From Eikenella longinqua (lineage in GTDB: Bacteria > Pseudomonadota > Gammaproteobacteria > Burkholderiales > Neisseriaceae), in assembly GCF_001648355.1 (NCBI RefSeq), contig NZ_LXSL01000030.1, positions 44,448-108,447 on the forward strand: 64,000 bases of DNA, given 5' to 3'. Position numbers and translations under genes: made by a program. This document shows positions 56,889 through 64,000 of this stretch, in pieces (the stretch's first letter is position 1; every line of letters starts with the position of its first letter). Under the pieces are notes generated by a model, which did not search any database, was not told where the DNA came from, and saw only the letters and a list, made by a program, of their open reading frames with translations.

Positions 56889-57812
56889 CTATTCCAGCAC
56901 GCTCAGTCCGGGCAAATCGGCAAAGCCGCGCTCGCGCACGATTTGGCAGAAATTATCGAGGTAGCTTTTGTGCGCGTCGTCGCTGCGCATGCCGGCGTAG
57001 AGCTCGCTGGTGAGCGGCGGGCTACCGATGGTGCGCGCGGCGATGTAGCCCTTTTCCAAGTAGGGGATCACCGCCCAATAAGGCAGGGCGGCCACGCCGC
57101 GCCGGCTGGCCACCAGCTGGATGATGGCGATGGTGAGCTCGCTGTGGCGGCGCGGCGGGTTGATGCCCACGGGCAGCAGGATTTTGCGCAGCAGGTCGAG
57201 CATATCGTCGGGCACGGGGTAGGTGATCAGCGTTTCATTGGCAAAATCCTGCGCCTGCCACACCGGCTTGGCGGCCAACGGGTGATCTTGCGCGCAGATG
57301 CCCACCATTTCGTAGGCAAACAGCGGCTGGTAGCGGATGCCGGCCTGCGGCACAGCTTCGGATACGATGGCGAGGTCGGCGCGGTGTTGCAGCAAGAGCC
57401 CCACCGGATCGGCCTGGAAACCGGACACGATATCCAGCTCCACCTTGGGCCACAGCGGGCGGAAGTCGCTCATGGCGGGCATGAGCCAATCGAAACAGGT
57501 GTGGCACTCCACCGCCAGCCGCAATTCGCCGCTGCCGCCGCCGGCAATCTGCGCCATGTCTCGCTCGGCGGCGGCCACCTGCGGCACGATTTCGCGCGCC
57601 AGCTGGAGCAGGCGCTCGCCGGCGGGGGTGAAGCGCAGCGGGCTGGATTTGCGCTCGAACAGCGGCGTGGCGTAGTAGTTTTCCAGCGCGCGGATTTGGT
57701 GCGACAGGGCGGATTGGGTGAGGAACACGCGCTTGGCGGCCAGCGACACGCTGCCGGTTTCGGCCAGCGCGAGCAGGGTTTTGAGGTGGCGCAGTTCGAT
57801 GATGGATTCCAT
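56889..57812 (-). CDS. metR: MetR-type LysR regulator
   Basis: A 307-residue regulator close to MetR, the homocysteine-dependent activator of methionine genes. MetR-like stretches are HLKTLLALAETGS, TQSALSHQIRALE, FERKSSPLRFTPAGE, AVECHTCFDWLMPAM and LITYPV. The MetE-like gene at 24 kb is a possible target but is far away. A reverse DUS (57815-57826) abuts the start codon, in the leader. Confidence 0.9.
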   Translation of the reverse strand: MESIIELRHLKTLLALAETGSVSLAAKRVFLTQSALSHQIRALENYYATPLFERKSSPLRFTPAGERLLQLAREIVPQVAAAERDMAQIAGGGSGELRLAVECHTCFDWLMPAMSDFRPLWPKVELDIVSGFQADPVGLLLQHRADLAIVSEAVPQAGIRYQPLFAYEMVGICAQDHPLAAKPVWQAQDFANETLITYPVPDDMLDLLRKILLPVGINPPRRHSELTIAIIQLVASRRGVAALPYWAVIPYLEKGYIAARTIGSPPLTSELYAGMRSDDAHKSYLDNFCQIVRERGFADLPGLSVLE

Positions 57813-57878
57813 TTTTCAGGTAGCCTTTTGCTCAGCCGGCATTGTGCCGGCGTTTTGTTTTGTTTGCATTTTTTAGTT

Positions 57879-57915
57879 TTCAGGTAGCCTTTGCCGTGTG
57901 CGGAGGCTACCTGAA
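57879..57915. terminator. DUS pair after smc
   Basis: Reverse DUS 57879-57890 and forward DUS 57904-57915 lie just past the smc stop and can pair as a hairpin. Confidence 0.65.
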
Positions 57916-57924
57916 AATTTGCGC

Positions 57925-60900
57925 TCAATCGGTTTCCGCCATTTCCAGCGCCTGCTTGATATCCACGGCCACGATGCGGGACACGCCTTTTTCCTGCATG
58001 GTCACGCCGATGAGCTGCTCGGCCATCTCCATGGTGAGGCGGTTGTGGGAAATATACAGAAACTGGGTTTGCGCGCTCATTTCTTTCACCAGCTTGCAGA
58101 AGCGGCCGGTGTTGGCGTCATCCAGCGGGGCATCCACTTCGTCGAGCAGGCAGAAGGGGGCGGGGTTGAGGCTGAACAGGGCGAATACGAGGCTCATGGC
58201 GGTGAGGGCTTTTTCGCCGCCGCTCAAGAGGTGGATGGTGCTGTTTTTCTTGCCGGGCGGGCGCGCCATGATGGAAACGCCGGCGCTGAGCAAGTCGTCG
58301 CCCGTCATATGCAGCGCGGCTTCGCCGCCGCCGAACAGGGTGGGGAAGAAGGTTTGCATTTTGGCGTTTACGGCATCGAAGGTGGTTTGGAAGCGCTGCT
58401 TGGTTTCGCCGTCGATTTGGGCGATGGCTTCTTCCAGCAGTTCGATGGCGGATTGCAGGTCTTGGCGCTGGGTTTGGTAGTAGCCGTCGCGCTCGCGGGC
58501 TTCGGCCAGCTCTTCGAGCGCGGCCAGGTTCACGGCGCCGAGGGCTTGGATGCGGCGGGACAGGCTGTCGATTTGCTGCGGCCAGTCTTTTTTCAGGTAG
58601 CCTGCCTGCTGCTCGGCTTCGAGTGCGGGCAAATCGGCTTGGCGAGCTAATAAATTGTCGTGGAAGTGTTTGGCGTTGAGCAGGGCTTCCTGCTGTTGCA
58701 GCAGGGCGGTTTGGGCGGCGGCCTGCCATTGGGGCAGTTCGGCGGCCAGCGCCTGCTGGCGGGCGTATTGCTCGCGCCCCTGCTCTTGGGTGGCGGCCAG
58801 CTGGGCGGCGGCGGCCTGCATTTGCTCTTCCAGCGCGAAGGCGGATTCGGCAAGCGCTTCCAGCTGAAGGCGCTGTTCGTCTTCGCTGTCTTCGGCGTAG
58901 GTGAGGGCGAGCTCGTGCTGGCGCTGCTGCCAGTCGGCTTTCTGCTGCACCAGCGCGGCCATGCGGCTGCCGAGATAGTGCAGCTGCTGTTGCTGGCGCT
59001 GGGCTTCGATTTCGGCGGCGTTGCGGTGTCGGGCGGCTTCGAGCACGGCCTGCTGGGCTTGGCGCAGGGCTTGCTGCGCCTGCCGGCTGTGTTCGGCCTG
59101 CTCGCGGCTGCCTTCTTCCAGCTCGGACAGGGCTTCTTTGAGCGCGGTATTTTCTTCGGCCAAGAGTTCGGCGGCGAGGCTCAGTTCTTCGATTTCCTGC
59201 GCCAATTGCGCCTGCTCTTGGGCGATGTGCTGGCGGCGCTGCTGCTCTTGGGCGGCACGGGCGGCCTGTTCGCCGGCCTGCTGGCGGGCGGCGGCGAGCT
59301 CGGCGGCAAGGCGGCGCTGTTCGCTTTGCGCTTGGCGCAGCGCGGCTTCGGCTTCGGCCTGCTGCTGTGCCAGCTTGCGGGCTTCGGCTTGGGCTACCTG
59401 AAATTTCGGCTGCCATTCGGCCAGCTGGGCGGCGAGCTCGTCGTGGCGGCTGTGCAGGCGCATTTGGCGGCCGGCGCCGGCTTCATGGTGCAGCAGCACG
59501 CCGAGGCGGTCGATGCGGTGGCCTTGCGGAGTGAGCCATTCTTGGCCGGGCTCGAGGCGGCTGCGGTGGGCGAGGGCGTAGTCTAAATCGGGGGCGCACA
59601 GGATGCCTTCGAGCCAATGGGCGAGGGCTACCTGAAAAGGCGGCTCGGCCTGGATTTGGTGGATTAGGGCTTGGGCGGGGCTGGCGGTGCGGTGGGCATG
59701 GGCTTCGCGGCTGAACCAGGCGGCGGCGGCTTCGGGCAGCGGAGAAGGCGGCCGGAAATCGGCGGGCAGCGCGCGGGCGTTGAGCCGCTCGCCGAGCACG
59801 GCGGCCAGCGCGCCCTGCCAGGCTTCGGGCACGCGGATGTGCTGCCACAGGGCGGGGGTTTCGGCTTGGCCGCTGCCCTGCCAGAAGTCGTGGCCGGCCT
59901 GCTCGGCCAGGAGGGCGGCGAGGGTGTGCTGCTCGGCTTGGGCGGCTAGGATGCGGCGTTCCTGTTCCTGCTCGTGTTCGCGGGCGGCTTGCAGGGCGGT
60001 TTTCAGGTAGCCTGTTTGCTCTTCTAGTTGTTGCAGCTGCTGCTCGCCGCGTTGGTATTGCCCGGCAAGGGCTTCGGTGTGCACTTGGGCGGCAGCGGGC
60101 GCGGCGCCGTCGGCGGGCGCGAGGGCGGCGGTTTCTTGCTGCAACCTGGCTTGGCGCTCTTGCAGCCGGCCGATATTTTGCCGGCTGTGTTGCAGCTGCT
60201 GCTGTTTGAGGGCGAGCTCGCGGCGCAGTCGGTCGGCTTCGTCGCGGCGGCTTTGCTGCTGCTCGGCGGCTTGGCGGCCGGCGCTTTCAAGCGCGGGCAG
60301 TTGTTCTTCGAGGGCGTCGGCTTCGGCGCTGAGGAGCTCAAGCTGCGCTTGCTGTTCGGCGGCGGCTTGGGCGGCGGCGCGGTGTTGCTGCTGGAGCTCG
60401 CTGTGTTCGCTGTCGATTTTTTGGATGGCGGCTTGGGCGGCGGCCTGCTCGCGCTCGAGGCGCTGGCGCTGGCTTTGCCGGGAGCGGATTTGTTCTTCGA
60501 GGCGGGCGCTTTGCTCGCGCAGGAGGGCGTGTTGCTGGTTCAGCCGGTATTGCTCGGCCTGCTGGTTTTGCTCGGTTTGGCGCAGCATGTGCACGGCGTC
60601 GCCGAGGGCTTGGTTTTGGCGGGCGAGCTCGTCTTGGCGGGCGCGGGCGTGTTCGTGGGCTTCGGCGGCTTGGTCGGCGGCGGCAAGGGTGTGCCGCCAT
60701 TGGGTGAAGTCGTGCTGGTTTTGGGCGTGGTTGAGCTCGGCGGTGAGGCTACGGTAGCGTTCGGCGGCGGCGGCCTGGCGTTGGAGTTTTTCCACTTGCC
60801 GGCCGAGCTCGGCTTGCAGATCGCCGAGGCGCTGGAGGTGTTCGCGGGTGTCGCGCAGGCGGTTTTCGGTTTCGCGGCGGCGTTCTTTATATTTGGATAC

Positions 60901-61407
60901 GCCGGCGGCTTCTTCGATGTGGGCGCGCAGCTCTTCGGGGCGGGCTTCGATGATGCGGGCAATCATGCCCTGTTCGATCACGGCATAGCCGCGCGCGCCC
61001 ACGCCGGTACCGAGGAAGAGGTCGGTGATGTCGCGGCGGCGCACTAGCTGGCCGTTGATGTAGTAGCTGGATTCGCCTTGGCGGTTGAGCTGGCGGCGGA
61101 TGCTGATTTCGCCGTATTGCCCCCATGCGCCTTGCAGGCTGCCGTCGGCATTGCTGAATACGAGCTCCACGGAGGCGCGGGGGGCAGGGCGTCGGGTGGC
61201 GGCGCCGTTGAAGATGACGTCTTGCATGCTTTCGCCGCGCAGCTGTTTGGCGGAGGCTTCGCCCAGCACCCAGCGCACGGCGTCGATGACGTTGGATTTG
61301 CCGCAGCCGTTAGGCCCGATCACGGCCACGAGCTGGCCGGGAACGTGGATGGTGGTGGGATCGGTGAAGGATTTGAAGCCGGCCAGTTTGATGTGGGTTA
61401 AACGCAT
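57925..61407 (-). CDS. smc: Chromosome segregation ATPase SMC
   Basis: An 1160-residue SMC of full length. N-terminal Walker A is GPNGCGKSN (about residues 32-40). Two long coiled-coil arms rich in Q, A, E and R (about 170-500 and 660-1000) flank the hinge (about 510-650). The C-terminal head has LLSGGEKAL and Walker B FCLLDEVDAPLDD. It works with ScpAB in chromosome organisation. Four DUS copies or variants are read in frame (58592-58603, 59391-59402, 59625-59636, 60002-60013), giving GYLKK, FQVAQ, FQVAL and GYLKT. Confidence 0.97.
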   Translation of the reverse strand: MRLTHIKLAGFKSFTDPTTIHVPGQLVAVIGPNGCGKSNVIDAVRWVLGEASAKQLRGESMQDVIFNGAATRRPAPRASVELVFSNADGSLQGAWGQYGEISIRRQLNRQGESSYYINGQLVRRRDITDLFLGTGVGARGYAVIEQGMIARIIEARPEELRAHIEEAAGVSKYKERRRETENRLRDTREHLQRLGDLQAELGRQVEKLQRQAAAAERYRSLTAELNHAQNQHDFTQWRHTLAAADQAAEAHEHARARQDELARQNQALGDAVHMLRQTEQNQQAEQYRLNQQHALLREQSARLEEQIRSRQSQRQRLEREQAAAQAAIQKIDSEHSELQQQHRAAAQAAAEQQAQLELLSAEADALEEQLPALESAGRQAAEQQQSRRDEADRLRRELALKQQQLQHSRQNIGRLQERQARLQQETAALAPADGAAPAAAQVHTEALAGQYQRGEQQLQQLEEQTGYLKTALQAAREHEQEQERRILAAQAEQHTLAALLAEQAGHDFWQGSGQAETPALWQHIRVPEAWQGALAAVLGERLNARALPADFRPPSPLPEAAAAWFSREAHAHRTASPAQALIHQIQAEPPFQVALAHWLEGILCAPDLDYALAHRSRLEPGQEWLTPQGHRIDRLGVLLHHEAGAGRQMRLHSRHDELAAQLAEWQPKFQVAQAEARKLAQQQAEAEAALRQAQSEQRRLAAELAAARQQAGEQAARAAQEQQRRQHIAQEQAQLAQEIEELSLAAELLAEENTALKEALSELEEGSREQAEHSRQAQQALRQAQQAVLEAARHRNAAEIEAQRQQQQLHYLGSRMAALVQQKADWQQRQHELALTYAEDSEDEQRLQLEALAESAFALEEQMQAAAAQLAATQEQGREQYARQQALAAELPQWQAAAQTALLQQQEALLNAKHFHDNLLARQADLPALEAEQQAGYLKKDWPQQIDSLSRRIQALGAVNLAALEELAEARERDGYYQTQRQDLQSAIELLEEAIAQIDGETKQRFQTTFDAVNAKMQTFFPTLFGGGEAALHMTGDDLLSAGVSIMARPPGKKNSTIHLLSGGEKALTAMSLVFALFSLNPAPFCLLDEVDAPLDDANTGRFCKLVKEMSAQTQFLYISHNRLTMEMAEQLIGVTMQEKGVSRIVAVDIKQALEMAETD

Positions 61408-61458
61408 GAAGGGTGTGGAAAAAACGGAACGCGGTATTTTATCGGAAGCGGGTGGGAG

Positions 61459-61508
61459 AGGCTACCTGAAAACATCCGCTGCTTTACGGATAAGTTTTCA
61501 GGTAGCCT
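61459..61508. terminator. DUS hairpin
   Basis: Forward DUS 61459-61470 and reverse DUS 61497-61508 lie between the smc start and the decayed gene, whose stop lies in the second copy. Confidence 0.65.
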
Positions 61509-62136
61509 TTTGCTGTTTCTTGCGGCGCAAACGCTGCCTGCGGGCGCGCCGATACCAGGCGATGCTCAGCCACAGCCACAATCCCCAAGCCACCAAGGCA
61601 GCGCGTGTCCAGCCGCGCGCATAACACCGCCACTGCTCGGCTTCCTGCTGCGGGCTGAATTCGGCACGGTATTGGCGCACGATGCCGTCTTTGGTGTAGT
61701 CCAGCTCGGTGATCACGCGGTAGCTCAGCCCCGGCCCGCACCACGCGCTGCATCGGCAGGCGCTCTTCCCGCTGCCACAGCTCTTCATCGTATTGGCAGA
61801 GCGGGTCGGCCGGGTTGCGGCAATCCAGATTGAGCTGCGTGCCGTCTCTGCCGTACGAATGGTGCCGGCGATATGCGGATTGTCGTCATCGTCATACCAT
61901 TGGCGCCGCGTCAGTTCGCCGCTGCCATAGCGCACATAGGATACGGGCGTGCGCAAATGCTGCCAGCGCTTGTGGTTTTCCGCCGCCGACACCAAGGCGC
62001 CCATACCCACGCCTGCGGCTACCAACATGCCGCTCAGCTAAAGCCAAGGCAGGCTGAATTGAATCTTCGCAAAATCGCGGTTCAGTCGCTCTTTGTTCTG
62101 TTGTATCTGCCGTATGGTGTGAAAAAAATTGCCCAT
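61498..62136 (-). pseudogene. Decayed membrane-protein gene
   Basis: The gene starts at an ATG (62136) with a perfect AGGAGG four bases upstream (62141-62146). It reads MGNFFHTIRQIQQNKERLNR, then an amber TAG at 62038-62040 (codon 33) breaks it. The frame goes on as LSGMLVAAGVGMGALVSAAEN, but the middle (about 61740-61860) is sensible only in another frame (YGRDGTQLNLDCRNPADPL), which implies two compensating one-base shifts. The C-terminus has one helix (AALVAWGLWLWLSIAW). The family is not recognised; two membrane segments surround an outside domain. Confidence 0.75.
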
Positions 62137-62204
62137 CCCGCCTCCTGTATTTCAGCAGCCAAATTGTATAGCGAAACAAGCAAGATAAACCATGCATGGG
62201 CTTA

Positions 62205-62216
62205 AGGCTACCTGAA
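62205..62216 (+). repeat. Single DUS
   Basis: AGGCTACCTGAA between the decayed gene and the M23 peptidase gene. Confidence 0.8.
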
Positions 62217-62335
62217 AACTGCCGACTGACCAACCCAAAACCGTCCGCCAAACGATAGATTTGTTTTTGCCAAACGATAGCATTTTGTAATACAATGCCC
62301 CGTCTTGAGTAACAACTCATTTACTATTGAAATCA

Positions 62336-63214
62336 ATGGATAAGCAAAAGAAACTCGTTACCGTAATGGTGCTGGACGAACAGCACACCGAAACCTTTGT
62401 GATCGAAGAATCACGGCTGCGTGCCATCAAACCCACCATTATCGGGCTTTCCCTCGCCACGGCAGCGCTACTGGCCGGCCTGCTGGCGCTAGGCTGGCGC
62501 TACTACCAAAGCTACCATCAATTTGCCCAACAGCAGGCGCAAACGCAACAGCTCGCCCAAGAAATCGAAGACTTGAAAGAAGCGCGTTCCGCCGAAGTTT
62601 CCGCCAAACTCAACCAGCTGGCGCAATCGGAAAAAGCCGTAGCCGAGCTGCGCGAATATCTGCGCCAGCGCGGCGCCAACGTGCCCTCGCCGCCACCGCC
62701 CAAATCCGAAGATGGCAAACCCATCAGCCAGGCCGGCGGCCCGGTCAGCATCCTGCCGCCGGCCGATACGCCGGAGTTCAGCCAAATCATCGAACAACTG
62801 CTGAAAGCCGCCCGTAGCATGCCGCTCGGCCGCCCCGCACAAGGCGGGCTGTCTTCCGGCTTCGGCCCGCGGCACAACCCGTTTAGCGGGCGTGGCAGCG
62901 AATTCCACCACGGCTTAGACTTTCGCGGCAACATCGGCGACCCAGTGCGCGTCACCGCCAACGGCACGGTGGAATTTGCCGGCACCATGAACGGCTACGG
63001 CCAAGTAGTGAAAGTGCGCCACGGCTACGGCTACAGCACGGTGTACGGCCATTTGTCGCACATCGACGTGCAAACCGGGCAAACGGTTAAAGCCGGCGAC
63101 CTCATCGGCAAACTCGGCTCCACCGGCCGCTCCACCGGCCCGCACCTGCACTACGAAGTGCGCCTGAACAACGAACCGCATGATCCCGCAGGCTTCCTCA
63201 GCCTCGCCAAATAA
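62336..63214 (+). CDS. M23-family (LytM) peptidase
   Basis: A 292-residue membrane-anchored protein. A helix (about residues 34-55) is followed by a coiled coil (QQQAQTQQLAQEIEDLKEA, to about residue 115), a proline linker and a LytM domain. The domain has SSGFGPRHNPFSGRGSEFHHGLDF, with the zinc histidine and aspartate, and the second motif HLHYEVR. It should cut or remodel peptidoglycan cross-links in the periplasm. The bactofilin gene follows at 41 bases; such pairs are known to shape cells. Confidence 0.92.
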   Translation: MDKQKKLVTVMVLDEQHTETFVIEESRLRAIKPTIIGLSLATAALLAGLLALGWRYYQSYHQFAQQQAQTQQLAQEIEDLKEARSAEVSAKLNQLAQSEKAVAELREYLRQRGANVPSPPPPKSEDGKPISQAGGPVSILPPADTPEFSQIIEQLLKAARSMPLGRPAQGGLSSGFGPRHNPFSGRGSEFHHGLDFRGNIGDPVRVTANGTVEFAGTMNGYGQVVKVRHGYGYSTVYGHLSHIDVQTGQTVKAGDLIGKLGSTGRSTGPHLHYEVRLNNEPHDPAGFLSLAK

Positions 63215-63255
63215 TCCTTATCCCTTCCTTCCAGCCAAATCACGGAGAAATAACC

Positions 63256-63696
63256 ATGTTTAAAGACAAGAAAGAACGTTCCCAACCCACCGGCAACGCA
63301 CCCAGCGCCATCGATACCATCATCGGCGCCCAATGCCGGATTCAGGGCGACATCCTGAGCCAGCAATCGGTAAAGATTGAAGGCCAGATTCAAGGCAATG
63401 TGCAGGCCGGCGGCACAGTGATTATCGGCGACAAAGGCGCGGTAAACGGCGATATCCGCGGCAGCGAATTGGTGGTATTCGGCAAAACCGAAGGCTTGAT
63501 CGAAGTGAAAAAACTCCACCTGAAGCCGAACGCCCGGGTAACCGGCAACATCCGCACCCAATCGCTGCAAGTGGAAGACGGCGCCGTTTATACCGGCGAC
63601 ATCCGCATGGACCGCAACGCCGGCAACGCCACCCTGCCCCCCGCCGGCAGTCCCGACAAGGCCATCGCCCCACCTGAGAAAGCAGCAGGCAAATAA
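63256..63696 (+). CDS. Bactofilin
   Basis: A 146-residue bactofilin (polymer-forming cytoskeletal protein). The right-handed beta-helix core is clear from repeated short strands: GAQCRIQGDILSQQSVKIEG, then VNGDIRGSELVVFGK and ARVTGNIRTQSL. Flexible tails flank the core. Bactofilins form filaments at the inner membrane and position cell-wall enzymes, and the M23 gene directly upstream fits such a pair. GGAG precedes the ATG. Confidence 0.93.
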   Translation: MFKDKKERSQPTGNAPSAIDTIIGAQCRIQGDILSQQSVKIEGQIQGNVQAGGTVIIGDKGAVNGDIRGSELVVFGKTEGLIEVKKLHLKPNARVTGNIRTQSLQVEDGAVYTGDIRMDRNAGNATLPPAGSPDKAIAPPEKAAGK

Positions 63697-63737
63697 GTCC
63701 AAGCCTGTTCGCTGTTTTCCCCATACAGCATAAGCAA

Positions 63738-63768
63738 AGGCTACCTGAAACTTTTCAGGGCCTTTGGC
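63738..63768 (+). terminator. DUS-based terminator after the bactofilin gene
   Basis: AAAGGCTACCTGAAA (from 63735) can pair with the imperfect TTTTCAGGGCCTTT that follows it. Confidence 0.6.
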
Positions 63769-63873
63769 TGCTTTGCCTCGTATAAACTGAACCACAACTC
63801 GCCGCCGCTACATATTCTCCCCTACTTTATTCCTCAAGATTTTCTCTGAAATTCGCTTGTCCCCCACAAGGAA

Positions 63874-63900
63874 ACACCCCGGCTGATTAAGCCGGGGTGT
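63874..63900 (-). terminator. rRNA operon terminator
   Basis: ACACCCCGGCT-GATTA-AGCCGGGGTGT is a perfect 11-bp stem just past the 3' end of the 5S rRNA gene on the minus strand. Confidence 0.85.
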
Positions 63901-63910
63901 CGGAATAGGT

Positions 63911-64000
63911 GTTTGGCAGTGTCCTACTTTCGCACGGGTATCCGTACTATCATCGGCGCTGGTTCGTTTCACGGTCCTGTTCGGGATGGGAAGGCGTGGG
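63911..64000 (-). rRNA. rrf: 5S ribosomal RNA, 3' part
   Basis: The reverse strand reads CCCACGCCTTCCCATCCCGA, then GAAACGAACCAGCGCCGATG, GATAGTACGGATACCCGTGC and GAAAGTAGGACACTGCCAAA, which is the second three quarters of a bacterial 5S rRNA. The window ends inside it. The rest of the rRNA operon (23S, 16S) should lie to the right, transcribed toward this window. Confidence 0.95.

Overview
The window comes from a Neisseriaceae chromosome, most likely Eikenella. The main clue is the 12-mer AGGCTACCTGAA (reverse TTCAGGTAGCCT), which occurs many dozens of times, between genes and inside them. This is the DNA uptake sequence (DUS) dialect described for Eikenella (AG-eikDUS). GC-rich coding sequence, a neisserial-type porin, an Acp-type surface protein, an IS1016-like element and Correia-like repeats agree with this family.

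Layout. 1-7.7 kb: a cut cupin gene, an MBL-fold hydrolase divergent from a LysR regulator, tag, a cold-shock/DUF1294 membrane protein, a structured intergenic repeat, a nitroreductase, a DUF454 protein and an Lrp-type regulator. 8-12 kb: gcvT behind a tandem glycine riboswitch, two lipoproteins, a Pmp3-like peptide and gcvH. 12-16 kb: a tubby-fold protein, PhoH-like ATPase and a major porin. 15.3-18.4 kb: copper export (cueR, copZ, copA). 18.7-23.7 kb: an osmoprotectant ABC transporter whose permease-binding fusion and ATPase genes flank three enzyme genes. 24-30 kb: a MetE-like enzyme and a run of small, poorly known proteins with a LysR regulator. 30-37.5 kb: an NSS transporter, lpxH, and yajC-secD-secF. 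38.4-44.7 kb: a lipid-metabolism cluster matching E. coli ynbA, ynbC and ynbD plus an acyltransferase, with a broken DUF2238 gene and an Acp gene inside it. 45-53 kb: an ankyrin gene with a frameshift and a yhiI-rbbA-yhhJ-type exporter operon with its own outer-membrane lipoprotein and a divergent TetR regulator. 53-56 kb: gloB, a PAP2 phosphatase and the ynbB-like CDP-diglyceride synthase. 56-64 kb: an IS1016-type element, metR, smc, a decayed gene, an M23 peptidase with a bactofilin, and the 3' end of a 5S rRNA gene on the minus strand.

Two stretches (about 16.2-23.7 and 38.4-44.6 kb) carry a second DUS dialect, AGGTCGTCTGAA/TTCAGACGACCT, typical of some Neisseria, and their codon use looks different. 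I infer import from Neisseria. The most interesting system is the ynbABCD-type lipid module, split over two sites about 10 kb apart. Other unusual points are small repeats bracketed by DUS pairs, DUS copies that supply stop codons or in-frame peptides, and several homopolymer frameshifts.

All functional calls rest on reading motifs in the translations and on recalled family knowledge; no database search was run.
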